From Cupriavidus pauculus (GTDB taxonomy: Bacteria; Pseudomonadota; Gammaproteobacteria; Burkholderiales; Burkholderiaceae), in assembly GCF_022179805.1 (NCBI RefSeq), contig NZ_BPUO01000006.1, positions 1 through 64,000 of the forward strand: DNA of 64,000 nucleotides, in the 5' to 3' direction. The notes beneath the pieces were generated by a model. That model did not search any database and had not been told where the DNA came from. It saw only the letters and a list, made by a program, of their open reading frames with translations. Both the position numbers and the translations under genes were made by a program. Positions 34,546 through 43,392 of this stretch are shown one piece after another. Numbering within the stretch: position 1 is the first letter of the stretch; every line of letters starts with the position of its first letter.

Positions 34546-35778
34546 ATGAAAAAAATCCACACGCTGGGTATTCACACGCTGGCCGCCGCGCTGGCCCTGG
34601 CATCGCTGGCCGCGCACGCGCAGCCCAAGCCCGGCATTTCCGACGATGTGGTCAAGGTCGGACTGCTGCTTGACATGAGCGGGCTGTACGCGGACGTGAC
34701 GGGTCGGGGCAGCGCCACGGCCGCCCAGATGGCTATCGACGATTTCGGCGGCAAGGTGCTGGGCAAGAAGGTGGAACTGGTGGTAGTGGATCACCAGAAC
34801 AAGGCCGACATCGCCGCCAACAAGGCGCGCGAATGGTTCGACCAGGACAAGGTGGACGCCATCCTGGACGTGGCCGCCTCCGCCCCGGCGCTGGCCGTGC
34901 TGGACGTGGCCAAGCAGAAGAACAAGGTGGTGGTGTTCTCGGGCCCCGGCAGCGAACGCATCACCAACGACCTCTGCACGCCGGTGTCGGTGCACTACGC
35001 CTATGACACCTACGCGCTGGCCAATACCACGGCAAAAGCCATGGTGCAGCGCGGCGGCAAGACCTGGTTCTTCCTGACGGCCGACTACGCGTTTGGCCAC
35101 ACGCTCCAGCAATCGGCCACGGCCGTGGTGAACGAAGCCGGCGGGCAGGTGCTGGGCGCGGCACGGCATCCGATCAACACCAGCGACTTTGCCTCGTACC
35201 TGCTGCAGGCCCAGGCCAGCAAGGCGCAGGTGGTGGGGCTGGCCAACGCCGGGGGTGACACCGTCAATGCCATCAAGGCGGCCTCCGAGTTCGGGCTGAC
35301 CAAGAACGGCACGCAGAAGATGGCCGGGCTGCTGCTCTACATCAACGATATCCACGCCATCGGCCTGAAGACGGCGCAGGGGCTGGTGCTGACCGAGGCG
35401 TTCTACTGGGACATGAACGACGCCACGCGGGCCTGGTCGCGCAAGTACTTCGACAAGGTCAAGAAGATGCCGAACATGAGCCAGGCTGGCGTCTATTCGT
35501 CGGTCACGCATTATCTGAAGTCCGTGCAGACGGCCGGCACCGACGAGACCGGCGCCGTGATGAAGCAGATGAAGACGCTGCCGATCAACGACTTCTTCGC
35601 CAAGAACGGACGTATCCGCGAGGACGGCCGCATGATCCACGACATGTACCTGTTCGAGGTCAAGAAGCCCGAGGAATCGAAGTACCCGTGGGACTACTAC
35701 AAGCTGCTGGCCACGGTGCCGGGCGACCAGGCGTTCATGCCGGTGGCCAAGTCGCAGTGCCCGCTGCTCAAGAAATGA
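34546..35778 (+). CDS. ABC transporter substrate-binding protein (branched-chain amino acid/LivK type)
   Basis: This 410-residue periplasmic receptor has a signal peptide ending near AHAQ. The class I two-lobe fold shows VVKVGLLLDMSGLYADVTGRGS, DDFGGKVLGKKVELVVVDHQNK and later WFFLTADYAFGHTL. Relatives often bind aromatic acids rather than amino acids when encoded in catabolic operons. GGAGGAG precedes the ATG. No permease or ATPase genes are in the operon, so it must use a transporter encoded elsewhere. Its TGA overlaps the next start (ATGA). Confidence 0.92.
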   Translation: MKKIHTLGIHTLAAALALASLAAHAQPKPGISDDVVKVGLLLDMSGLYADVTGRGSATAAQMAIDDFGGKVLGKKVELVVVDHQNKADIAANKAREWFDQDKVDAILDVAASAPALAVLDVAKQKNKVVVFSGPGSERITNDLCTPVSVHYAYDTYALANTTAKAMVQRGGKTWFFLTADYAFGHTLQQSATAVVNEAGGQVLGAARHPINTSDFASYLLQAQASKAQVVGLANAGGDTVNAIKAASEFGLTKNGTQKMAGLLLYINDIHAIGLKTAQGLVLTEAFYWDMNDATRAWSRKYFDKVKKMPNMSQAGVYSSVTHYLKSVQTAGTDETGAVMKQMKTLPINDFFAKNGRIREDGRMIHDMYLFEVKKPEESKYPWDYYKLLATVPGDQAFMPVAKSQCPLLKK

Positions 35779-36929
35779 CTGCGAGCGACGTGATACACAG
35801 CTTTGTGCGCGGTACGGGCAACACCCGCTTCGGGCGGTTGCCCGGCAGCACGCCGCTGACGCTGATGGCCCAGGCCGCCGATACGGCGCTTGCCAGCGCC
35901 GGGCTGGCCCGCCATCAGGTGGACGGCGTGCTGTGCGGCTATGCCACCACGCTGCCGCACCTGATGCTGGCCGACCGTTTCTGCGAGTTTGCATCGCTGC
36001 AGCCCGCCTATGCACACGGCATGGCCGGCGGTGGCGCCACGGGCGGACTGATGGCGATGCTGGCCCACGACCTGGTGCGCGCCGGCCGCTGCCGCAACGT
36101 GCTGGTCGTGGCCGGTGAAAACCGGCTCAGTGGCCAGAGCCGCGACCAGTCGATGCAGACGCTGGCACAGGTGGGCGAACCTGAGATCGAGGTGCCGAAC
36201 GGCGCCTCGGTGCCGGCGTACTACGCGCTGCTGGCCTCGCGCTATCTGCATGAGGTAGGGCTCGATGCCGACGCGCTGTCCGATTTCGCGGTGCTGATGC
36301 GGCGCCATGCGGCCAGCCATCCCGACGCGCACCTGCCCGAACCGCTGACCGCAGAAGCCGCGCGCCAGGCCAGGCCGATTGCGTCGCCGTTGCGGCTGTC
36401 CGACTGCTGCCCGATTTCCGATGGCGCCGTGGCCATCGTGGTGTCTTCCGAACCCGGCGACGGCATCCCGGTACGCATCGCGGGCGCCGGACAGGCCCAC
36501 CGTCATCAGCACCTGGGTGCGCTCGAAGACGTGATGCGCAGCGGCGCATCCGACGCCGCCGGCCGGGCCTTTGCCGAGGCGGGCCGCACGCCGGCCGATA
36601 TCGACTATCTGGCGATCTACGACTCGTTCACGATCACGCTGATGATGCTGCTCGAAGAACTGGGCATGGCCCCGCGCGGGCAAGCCGTAACCCGGCTGCG
36701 CGCTGGCGATTTCGACAGTGGCGGCGTACAGCCGCTCAACACGCACGGCGGCCTGCTGGCCTTCGGCCATTCGGGCGTGGCCGGTGGCCTGATGCACCTG
36801 GCCGAAGCGGCGCGCCAGTTGGCAGGCCGTGCCGGTGACCGGCAACTGGCGCCGCGCCGCCGCGCACTGTTTCATGCCGATGGCGGCGTGCTGTCGTCGC
36901 ATGTGAGCCTGATCCTGGAGACAGCATGA
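35775..36929 (+). CDS. Thiolase-fold (SCP2/Ltp-type) protein lacking the nucleophilic cysteine
   Basis: This 384-residue protein belongs to the lipid-transfer/SCP2-type thiolase group. Where true thiolases have NNxC(A/S)TG it has AGGGATG, putting Gly at the cysteine position (about residue 87). Downstream YLAIYDSFTITLMMLLEELG, NTHGG and FGHSGVAGG keep the family's fold. Cys-less members paired with a DUF35 protein include Ltp2-type retro-aldolases, which cleave a beta-hydroxyacyl-CoA, and such a DUF35 gene follows here with an ATGA overlap. The likely role is therefore carbon-carbon cleavage of a CoA thioester by aldol chemistry rather than by Claisen thiolysis; that is inference. It also overlaps the upstream gene by four bases. 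Confidence 0.85.
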   Translation: MTASDVIHSFVRGTGNTRFGRLPGSTPLTLMAQAADTALASAGLARHQVDGVLCGYATTLPHLMLADRFCEFASLQPAYAHGMAGGGATGGLMAMLAHDLVRAGRCRNVLVVAGENRLSGQSRDQSMQTLAQVGEPEIEVPNGASVPAYYALLASRYLHEVGLDADALSDFAVLMRRHAASHPDAHLPEPLTAEAARQARPIASPLRLSDCCPISDGAVAIVVSSEPGDGIPVRIAGAGQAHRHQHLGALEDVMRSGASDAAGRAFAEAGRTPADIDYLAIYDSFTITLMMLLEELGMAPRGQAVTRLRAGDFDSGGVQPLNTHGGLLAFGHSGVAGGLMHLAEAARQLAGRAGDRQLAPRRRALFHADGGVLSSHVSLILETA

Positions 36930-37312
36930 GCACGCCGACACCCGAATCGATCCGCCCGCCCCTCGCGCCCTATACCGCAGGCCTCGCCGCCGGCGTGGTG
37001 CGCTACCAGGTGTGCGAAACCTGCGCCGCGTGGCAGCCATTGCAGCGTCACGCCTGCCGCGCATGCGGCGGCCTGCACCTGGCCTGGCGCGATGGCAGCG
37101 GCAACGCCACCGTCCACGCGGTCACCGAAGTTTTCCGCGCGCCGACGGAAGCATTCCAGGCGCTAGTTCCCTACACGCTGGTCCTGGCCACGCTGGACGA
37201 AGGCCCCCGCGTGATGGGCCACGCCGAGCCCGGCATCGCCATCGGCGACCGCGTGCGCGCCACCGTGTTCGAGGTCGAGGGCCAGCCGCTGCTGCGCTTT
37301 ATCCGCGCCTGA
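36926..37312 (+). CDS. DUF35 zinc-ribbon/OB-fold partner protein
   Basis: This 128-residue protein has the rubredoxin-like zinc ribbon CETC...CRAC (C30, C33, C44, C47) followed by an OB-fold (HAVTEVFRAPTEAF, then YTLVLATLDEGPRVMGHAEPGIAIGDRV). This is the usual DUF35 layout. DUF35 proteins bind thiolase-fold enzymes, supply part of the active site or substrate pocket and bind CoA. Its start overlaps the stop of the thiolase-fold gene, which implies coupled translation and a stable complex. Confidence 0.9.
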   Translation: MSTPTPESIRPPLAPYTAGLAAGVVRYQVCETCAAWQPLQRHACRACGGLHLAWRDGSGNATVHAVTEVFRAPTEAFQALVPYTLVLATLDEGPRVMGHAEPGIAIGDRVRATVFEVEGQPLLRFIRA

Positions 37313-37355
37313 ATCTCGTTCGAATTTCCTCGCCCCAACCAGCTTCCATAACAAC

Positions 37356-39440
37356 ATGCCCTCGACGCTCTCCGCCCTGCTCCAACCCCGTTCCGTCGCC
37401 ATCGTCGGCGCCTCCGACAACATCCACAAGATTGGCGGACGTCCGATCCACTACATGCAGACCATGGGGTATGCCGGCACGATCTATCCGGTCAACCCGC
37501 AGCGCGACACGCTGCAGGGGCTGCGGTCGTACCCGTCGCTGGACGCGCTGCCCGAGACGCCCGAGCTGGCCGTGATCGTGGTGGCCGGCGACGCCGCCGT
37601 GCAGGCGGTGGCCGACTGCGCGCGGCTGGGCGTGGGTGCTGCCATCGTGATTGCCTCGGGCTTTGGCGAAGCCGGAGAAGCCGGCAAGCGCCAGCAGGAC
37701 GAGATGGTGCGCGTCGCGCGTGCAGGCGGCCTGCGCATCGTCGGGCCGAACAGCCAGGGGTTGGCCAATTTCGGCAATGGTGCGATTGCCAGCTTCTCGA
37801 CGATGTTCATCGAAATCCCGCCGCAGGACGGCCCGGTTGCCGTGGTCAGCCAGAGCGGCGGCACGGCGGCGCTGGTCTATGGCCTGCTGCGCCAGCAAGG
37901 TATTGGCGTGCGGCACGTGCATGCCACCGGCAACCAGGCCGACGTCACCGTCAGCGAGCTGGCACTGGCCGTGGCGCAGGACCCCGACGTGCGCCTGCTG
38001 CTGCTCTACCTGGAAACGCTGTCCGACCCACAGGTGCTGGCGGAAGCGGCCGCGTTGGCCCGCGCGCGCGGGGTGCCGGTGGTGGCGGTCAAGTCGGGCC
38101 GCTCGCAGGCCGGTGCGCGCGCTGCCGCGTCGCACACCGGGGCCATGGCCAACGAAGATCGCGCCGTCGACGCGTTCCTGGCCCGCCACGGCATCTGGCG
38201 CGTCGACGACGCCCACGCGCTGGCGCGCTGCGCGCCGCTGTACCTGCGCGGCTGGCAGCCCGCCGGGCGGCGTCTGGTGGTGGTCAGCAATTCGGGCGCC
38301 AGTTGCGTGATGGCCACCGATACGGCCGATACGTTGGGCATCGGCATGGCGCCGCTGTCGACCGCTACCCAGGCCGCGCTGGGCGAGCGGCTGCCGGGCT
38401 TCGCGGCCACGGCCAATCCCGTCGATGTCACGGCCGCGCTGCTGACCAACAGCGGGTTGTTTGGCGATGTGCTGCCGGTGGTGGGCGCGGACCCGGCGGC
38501 GGACCTGTTCCTGCTGGACATTCCCGTGGCCGGCATGGGCTACGACGTGCCGCGCTTTGCGCGCGACGCGGCCCGCTTTGCCGACGAGGCCGGCAAGCCG
38601 ATTGCCGTGGCGGCCTGGCAGGACGCAGTGGTCAGCGAATTCCGCGCAGCCAATGTGCCGACGTTCCTCCATGCGGCCGACGCGCTGGCGGCCTTCCACC
38701 AGTTCACCGCGCACGGGCAACTGATGCGCGATGTGGCTGCCGACCCCGCGCCGCCACCGATCGCGGCAGCGCCCGCCGACGCCCCCACCCGCACACTGAG
38801 CGAAGCCGCCAGCCTGGCCCGGCTGGCCGAGGCCGGCGTACCGGTGGTCGAGCACTATCTCTGCCAGACCGCCGACGAAGCCGTGGCGGCATGGCAGCGC
38901 ATCGGCGCCCCGGTGGCGGTGAAGGCCAGTTCGCCAGCCGTGCCGCACAAGAGCGAGCACGGCCTTGTGGCGCTGAACTGCAATTCACGCGAAGCCGTGG
39001 CCGAGGCATTCACGCGCCAGACCCGCACGCTCGCCGAGATGCAGGCGCCGGTCGAAGGCGTGCTAGTGGCCCGCATGACGCGCGGCCAGCGCGAGTGCAT
39101 GGTCGGCGCGCATTGGGACCCGGTCTTCGGTGCCGTGCTGCTGGTGGGCGATGGCGGCAAGTACGTGGAAACCGTGCGCGACACCGCCGTGCTGCTGGCC
39201 CTGGCCAGCCCGGCCGCCATCGAACGCGCGCTGCGCGGCCTGCGCATGGCCCCGCTGCTCGACGGCGTGCGTGGCGAACCGCCGCTCGACGTGGCGGCAC
39301 TGGTGCGCGTGGCGGCCCGCGTCGGCCAGCTCGTGCACGACGCACGCGGCGCCATCCGATCGGTCGACCTGAATCCGGTGATGCTGGGCGCCGACGGCGC
39401 CGTGGTGGTGGACGGGTTGATGGAGGTGACAAGCCCCTGA
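37356..39440 (+). CDS. ADP-forming acyl-CoA synthetase (acetate-CoA ligase family)
   Basis: This 694-residue protein fuses the alpha and beta parts of NDP-forming acyl-CoA synthetases. A CoA-binding Rossmann domain (RSVAIVGASDNIHKIGGRPI) is followed by succinyl-CoA-synthetase-like domains with the phosphorylatable histidine in SHTGA (H260). An ATP-grasp domain (about 470-690) has VAVKASSPAVPHKSEHGLV and the closing SVDLNPVMLG. It forms acyl-CoA from an acid with ATP giving ADP and phosphate, or runs in reverse to make ATP. It is the last gene of the IclR operon, 43 bases after DUF35. The Shine-Dalgarno is weak. Confidence 0.9.
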   Translation: MPSTLSALLQPRSVAIVGASDNIHKIGGRPIHYMQTMGYAGTIYPVNPQRDTLQGLRSYPSLDALPETPELAVIVVAGDAAVQAVADCARLGVGAAIVIASGFGEAGEAGKRQQDEMVRVARAGGLRIVGPNSQGLANFGNGAIASFSTMFIEIPPQDGPVAVVSQSGGTAALVYGLLRQQGIGVRHVHATGNQADVTVSELALAVAQDPDVRLLLLYLETLSDPQVLAEAAALARARGVPVVAVKSGRSQAGARAAASHTGAMANEDRAVDAFLARHGIWRVDDAHALARCAPLYLRGWQPAGRRLVVVSNSGASCVMATDTADTLGIGMAPLSTATQAALGERLPGFAATANPVDVTAALLTNSGLFGDVLPVVGADPAADLFLLDIPVAGMGYDVPRFARDAARFADEAGKPIAVAAWQDAVVSEFRAANVPTFLHAADALAAFHQFTAHGQLMRDVAADPAPPPIAAAPADAPTRTLSEAASLARLAEAGVPVVEHYLCQTADEAVAAWQRIGAPVAVKASSPAVPHKSEHGLVALNCNSREAVAEAFTRQTRTLAEMQAPVEGVLVARMTRGQRECMVGAHWDPVFGAVLLVGDGGKYVETVRDTAVLLALASPAAIERALRGLRMAPLLDGVRGEPPLDVAALVRVAARVGQLVHDARGAIRSVDLNPVMLGADGAVVVDGLMEVTSP

Positions 39441-39609
39441 CGGCCAGCCATCTGTGCTCGGCCAGGGTATTGTTCGCAATCTAAGACAAACTGTCAGCCG
39501 ATCCGCTCTTCTTTGCTTCGACTCCGCTCGTTACATTTCAGGCGCCGCATCGCGCCCGAGCCCTTATGGAGGCGTGCGTGCGCGCGTCTCACCACAAGGA
39601 TAACGAAGC

Positions 39610-40722
39610 ATGAAGACCCGAATTGCCTGCCTGGCCGCCATGGCCGTCCTGCCTGCCCTGCCCGTCGCGGCGCAGGCCCAAGCCCAATCGAGCATCACGC
39701 TGTATGGCGTGGTCGACGCCGGCGTGGAGTTCCTGACCCACGCCCCGAATACCGCCACCGGCGGCAGCAACAACGTCGTGCGCATGTCGGCGGGCAACAT
39801 GTCGACGTCGCGCTGGGGCCTGCGCGGCGCCGAAGACCTGGGCGGCGGCCTGAAGGCCGTGTTCACACTGGAAAGCGGTTTCGACCTGGATACCGGCAGC
39901 CTGAACCAGGGTGGCCGCCTGTTCGGCCGCCAGGCATTCGTGGGCCTGCAGAACCAGTACGGCACGCTGTCGCTGGGCCGTCACCAGACCGTGCTGTACG
40001 ACTTCTCGCTGGCCTATGACCCGATGGCCATCGCCACGCGCTATTCGGTGCTGATGCACGACAAGTGGATGTCGGGCCGTGCCGACAACTCGCTGAAATT
40101 CACCGGTCAGACAGGCGCGTTCTACTACGGCTTGTTCTACAGCACCGGCTACGACAGCAGCGCCGGCGGCGAAGTGCCGGGCGACTACAAGGCGGGCCGC
40201 AACTGGTCGGTGTCGGGCGGCTACGATGCCGGCCCGGTGTCGGCACGCGTGGTCTATGACGAAGTGCGCGGCAGCACCATCGCCACCGACGACAACCGCG
40301 AACGCCGCGCCACCATCGGCGCCAGCTACAACTTCGGCCGCGGCCGCGCGTTTGCCGGCTATCGCTGGTACTACGGCGACTTCGCCAGCAGCTCGCTGCG
40401 CACCAACCTGTACTGGCTGGGTGCGTCGTACCAGGTGACCCCGGCCATTGCAGTGACCGGCGCCGCGTACTACACCGACGTGCGCAACAGCAACGGCGAT
40501 CCGTACAGCTTCGTGCTGTCGGGTACGTATGCGTTCTCGAAGCGCACGGATCTGTATGTCATTACGGCCTACGCGCAGAACCAGAACGGATCGGCCATGG
40601 GCCTGTCGGGTTTTGGTCCGTCGCTGAACGGCAGCGCTACGACGCTGACTGCCACCAGCGAGCAGGTGCGTGCCGGACAGAGCCAGTTTGGCGCGATCGT
40701 TGGCGTGCGCCACCGGTTCTGA
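39610..40722 (+). CDS. Gram-negative porin (trimeric, Burkholderiales type)
   Basis: This 370-residue outer-membrane porin has a signal peptide ending near AQAQAQ and the opening strand SSITLYGVVDAGVEF. The conserved segment RWGLRGAEDLGGGLKAVFTLESGFDLDTG and a terminal aromatic residue (GVRHRF) for BAM recognition follow, with 16 strands expected. AAGGA precedes the ATG. A gap of 169 bases separates it from the IclR operon, so it has its own promoter or is an operon tail. Solute specificity cannot be read, but proximity suggests uptake of that operon's substrate. Confidence 0.93.
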   Translation: MKTRIACLAAMAVLPALPVAAQAQAQSSITLYGVVDAGVEFLTHAPNTATGGSNNVVRMSAGNMSTSRWGLRGAEDLGGGLKAVFTLESGFDLDTGSLNQGGRLFGRQAFVGLQNQYGTLSLGRHQTVLYDFSLAYDPMAIATRYSVLMHDKWMSGRADNSLKFTGQTGAFYYGLFYSTGYDSSAGGEVPGDYKAGRNWSVSGGYDAGPVSARVVYDEVRGSTIATDDNRERRATIGASYNFGRGRAFAGYRWYYGDFASSSLRTNLYWLGASYQVTPAIAVTGAAYYTDVRNSNGDPYSFVLSGTYAFSKRTDLYVITAYAQNQNGSAMGLSGFGPSLNGSATTLTATSEQVRAGQSQFGAIVGVRHRF

Positions 40723-40744
40723 TCTGCGCGCCCTTGGTGTTTTT

Positions 40745-40775
40745 GCTCCCCTCTCCCACGACGTGGGAGAGGGGT
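40745..40775. repeat. CCCCTCTCCC palindrome copy 3 (left member of a doublet)
   Basis: CCCCTCTCCCACG (40748-40760) and CGTGGGAGAGGGG (40762-40774) form a 13-bp stem with a one-base loop. It starts 23 bases after the porin stop. Directly after it TGGGGGTGAGGGC (40776-40788) begins a longer pairing with GCCCTCACCCCCA (about 40829-40841) of the next copy. Confidence 0.7.
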
Positions 40776-40828
40776 TGGGGGTGAGGGCCAGCGCATCAAG
40801 ATGCGATACCGGCAATTTGAACCGCTGT

Positions 40829-40871
40829 GCCCTCACCCCCAGCCCCTCTCCCGCCATGCGGGAGAGGGGCG
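40829..40871. repeat. CCCCTCTCCC palindrome copy 4 (right member of a doublet)
   Basis: GCCCTCACCCCCA is followed by GCCCCTCTCCCGC, a four-base loop (CATG) and GCGGGAGAGGGGC. Together with the left copy it gives an inverted doublet around about 40 bases, similar in layout to paired REP (BIME-like) elements. It lies between the convergent porin and HglS-type genes. Confidence 0.65.
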
Positions 40872-40896
40872 CTAAACAACCAGCGCTCGGGACTGA

Positions 40897-42249
40897 CTAC
40901 AGCCCCAACCCCTTCAACGCCGTCTCCAGCGATGCCTGCTGTTCCGCCGCATACAGCGCCAGTTCATCGCTGACCGTCGCCCCAAGTGCCTGCTCAAACG
41001 CGGCCCGGTTGGGCGATGCCTGCAGGTCGTCGCGGTTCTCATCACCGAGGTTCGACTGGAAGATCCCCGCTGCACTGACGGGCAGAAAGTCTTCATACGT
41101 AATCGGTTCGGCCACCAGCGCGCCCGATGCGATCAGCGCCTCGACATCGCCGCCGTCCGCCGCCTTGTTGCCCACGGAATACCGGTAGTACGCCAGCCCC
41201 TGTTGGCGCAGTTGCGCGTGGTCGTCCGGAAACGCGCGGAACACCTCGTCCAGCGTCTTCCGATATGCCTCGGCATTCGATCCGTCGCCAGCCGGCGTGA
41301 TGACCTTGCGCACTTCGCCCAGCAGTTCGTCATAGAGCTTGCGACCCTTGGGGGTCAGCGCCACGCCGCGTTGCTCGATTTCGCCAAAGCGCGCGGTATG
41401 CGTGCCGGCCTCGCCGCCATCGCGGAAGGTCACCGGTTCACTAAGTGCCAGGAAGCTGGTCTGGCGCAGCAGGATCGGGCAGCGGCGCGTGGGCGGGCCT
41501 TCCACCACGGCCTTGGGCTGGATGCCGCGTGCCGGCATGCGCGTCTGCACGATGTCGATGTCCAGCGTGCGCGGGGTCAGGTGGTTGATATGCGGCCCGG
41601 GGAAGCAAACGATGTCGGCGATCAGCGGATGGGTCTTGCGTAGTTTCCAGTAAAGCTCGGCCTCGACCGTGGCCTTGCCGTGCCAGCGGAAGGTCTCCAG
41701 CGCCTCGGCCACGAACTGCTCCGCCTCGTCGTCACTGAGTCCGCCCTGATACTCGGCGCGTTCGATCAGTGCCAGGCAGCCGGCCGTGAAAATCGAGCGC
41801 GTGGCCAGCACCGACGCGGCGGCGTCGCGCAAGTCGGCGTCCTGGATCAGGTCCAGCCGCAGCAGCGACGTGAACACGCGGAACGGATTCTCGGCCAGCC
41901 CGGCCACGTCCTTTGGACGGAAGGCCGTCGAGTGGACCGGCACGCCGGCCACCGACAGATCGTAATAGCCCACCGGCACCATGCCCATCACCGCGAACAG
42001 ACGGCGGATGGTTGCCAGCTCGGCCGGCGTGCCCACGCGGATCGCGCCGTGGCGTTCCACTTCGATACGCGATTCCTGTCCCGCCGCACCAGCCGCTGCG
42101 GCGCCGACGCTGGCCAGCACCTCGGTGTTGACGTCGGCCACCAGCGACATCAGCGTGCCGTACTGCGGCACCTCGGTTCGGTACATATCGGACATGGCGC
42201 GCGAGAACCGGGCGCGGATCTGGCTGGGGGACATGAAGGCAGCGGACAT
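40897..42249 (-). CDS. hglS: 2-oxoadipate dioxygenase/decarboxylase (HglS/YdcJ, DUF1338)
   Basis: This 450-residue protein is a DUF1338/HglS-type non-haem iron enzyme of the VOC-like fold, close to the roughly 460 residues of known members. HglS converts 2-oxoadipate to D-2-hydroxyglutarate with loss of CO2 in D-lysine catabolism. Likely iron-ligand regions are GVPVHSTAFRP near residue 110 and GPHINHLTPRTLDID near residue 220, and a distal Glu should complete the site. ATG 42249 (MSAAFMSPSQ) is preferred; there is no strong Shine-Dalgarno. No other lysine-degradation gene is adjacent. A LysR gene in the same direction lies 110 bases upstream. Confidence 0.85.
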   Translation of the reverse strand: MSAAFMSPSQIRARFSRAMSDMYRTEVPQYGTLMSLVADVNTEVLASVGAAAAGAAGQESRIEVERHGAIRVGTPAELATIRRLFAVMGMVPVGYYDLSVAGVPVHSTAFRPKDVAGLAENPFRVFTSLLRLDLIQDADLRDAAASVLATRSIFTAGCLALIERAEYQGGLSDDEAEQFVAEALETFRWHGKATVEAELYWKLRKTHPLIADIVCFPGPHINHLTPRTLDIDIVQTRMPARGIQPKAVVEGPPTRRCPILLRQTSFLALSEPVTFRDGGEAGTHTARFGEIEQRGVALTPKGRKLYDELLGEVRKVITPAGDGSNAEAYRKTLDEVFRAFPDDHAQLRQQGLAYYRYSVGNKAADGGDVEALIASGALVAEPITYEDFLPVSAAGIFQSNLGDENRDDLQASPNRAAFEQALGATVSDELALYAAEQQASLETALKGLGL

Positions 42250-42359
42250 GGTTGTTCTGGGGACGACGACGAAAAGAGCGCCAAGTCTGGATCGGCGCAC
42301 GCAGCCCGGCAAGCGACTTTTCTGCCCCGGTTAATGCGATTTCCGCATCAACTTGATGC

Positions 42360-43265
42360 TCAACCTTGCGCGGCCGCGCATTGGCGCAGCAGCCAGTCGG
42401 CGAAGAGTGCCGCCTTGTCGGTCTGATCGTTCTTCTGTCGATAGGTCAGGAAGTAGGCGCCCTGCCGCGCCGATTCCACGGGCTCGGCGAATGGCAAGGC
42501 CACGAGTCGCCCGCTTTCCAGTTCCGAACGCACCATCATCTCGGGCAGCACGGCGACCCCAAGCCCGCAGATGGCCGCGCCGGTCACCATCGTGAACAGG
42601 TCATAGCGCGGGCCCAGGCGGGCTTTGCGGCGGACGGCCTCGTCGTCGCCGCCGAACCAATCGGGCCAGGCATCGGGGCGGCTGGCCAGGTGCAGCAGCG
42701 GCAGCTTCAGCAGGTCTTCGCGTTTGCGTGGCGGCTTGCCCTGCAGCAGTTGCCGGCTGCAGACCGGAATCGACAGCCCCTCCTCGGTCAGCATGGCGGA
42801 TGGGTGCCCTTCCCACGCGGCATCGCCAAAGTAGATGGCGGCGTCGAACAGCGAATCGGCGAAGTGAAACGGCTCGGGCCGGGCGTGGATATTGACGACG
42901 ATACGCGGATGTTCGGCGCGGAAACCGGCCAGGCGCGGAATCAGCCATTGCGTGGCAAAGGTGGGCACCACGGCCAGTTCCAGTACTTCCATGCCGCCCG
43001 CGCGCGACGCCAGGTCCTTGGTGGCGCGCTCGATGGCCTTGAGTTCGGCGCGGATCTCGCGAACGTAGCGATCGCCATCGGGGGTCAGCACCACGCGCTG
43101 CCGCACGCGTTCGAAGAAGCGGACGCCAAGGCGGTCTTCCAGCGCCTGGATCTGGCGCGAAATCGCGCTTTCGGTGACGTTCAGTTCGGCGGCGGCGCGC
43201 GTGAAACTGCCCAGTCGGGCAGCGCACTCAAGCATCTGGAGTGCCATCAGGCTGGGCAGGCGCAT
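42360..43265 (-). CDS. LysR-type regulator (GcvA-like)
   Basis: This 301-residue regulator has the GcvA-group N-terminus LPSLMALQMLECAARLGSFTRAAAELNVTESAISRQIQALE and effector domain features (VPTFATQWLIPRLAGFRAEHP, ICGLGVAVLPE). The start MRLPSLMALQ at 43265 matches the usual GcvA-like start, but in-frame ATGs at 43301 and 43331 are possible, and the latter has a weak AAGG upstream. It is upstream of and co-oriented with the HglS-type gene, so it probably controls that gene. Its own promoter shares the region with the two LexA boxes. Confidence 0.88.
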   Translation of the reverse strand: MRLPSLMALQMLECAARLGSFTRAAAELNVTESAISRQIQALEDRLGVRFFERVRQRVVLTPDGDRYVREIRAELKAIERATKDLASRAGGMEVLELAVVPTFATQWLIPRLAGFRAEHPRIVVNIHARPEPFHFADSLFDAAIYFGDAAWEGHPSAMLTEEGLSIPVCSRQLLQGKPPRKREDLLKLPLLHLASRPDAWPDWFGGDDEAVRRKARLGPRYDLFTMVTGAAICGLGVAVLPEMMVRSELESGRLVALPFAEPVESARQGAYFLTYRQKNDQTDKAALFADWLLRQCAAAQG

Positions 43266-43356
43266 GGTCGGGGCAGTCTCGGGGGCGCGATGGGCCGCCA
43301 TTGTGGCATCGGCACCCCGTGCATGTCTCATCCTGGGCCTTGAAATTTCCGAATCA

Positions 43357-43372
43357 CTGTATATATTTACAG
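43357..43372. promoter_or_regulatory. LexA (SOS) box 1
   Basis: CTGTATATATTTACAG is an exact match to CTGT-N8-ACAG with the AT-rich core of the best E. coli sites, and is flanked by A and TA. It lies 45 bases before the start codon of the 105-residue gene, where it could block sigma-70 initiation. Confidence 0.85.
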
Positions 43373-43376
43373 TAAC

Positions 43377-43392
43377 CTGTATGGATATACAG
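43377..43392. promoter_or_regulatory. LexA (SOS) box 2
   Basis: CTGTATGGATATACAG is a second exact CTGT-N8-ACAG match followed by TA. It is 20 bases from the first box centre to centre, which puts the two LexA dimers on nearly the same helix face. Tandem boxes usually mark tightly repressed, late SOS genes. The next base run leads to the Shine-Dalgarno GGAG of the 105-residue gene. Confidence 0.85.
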
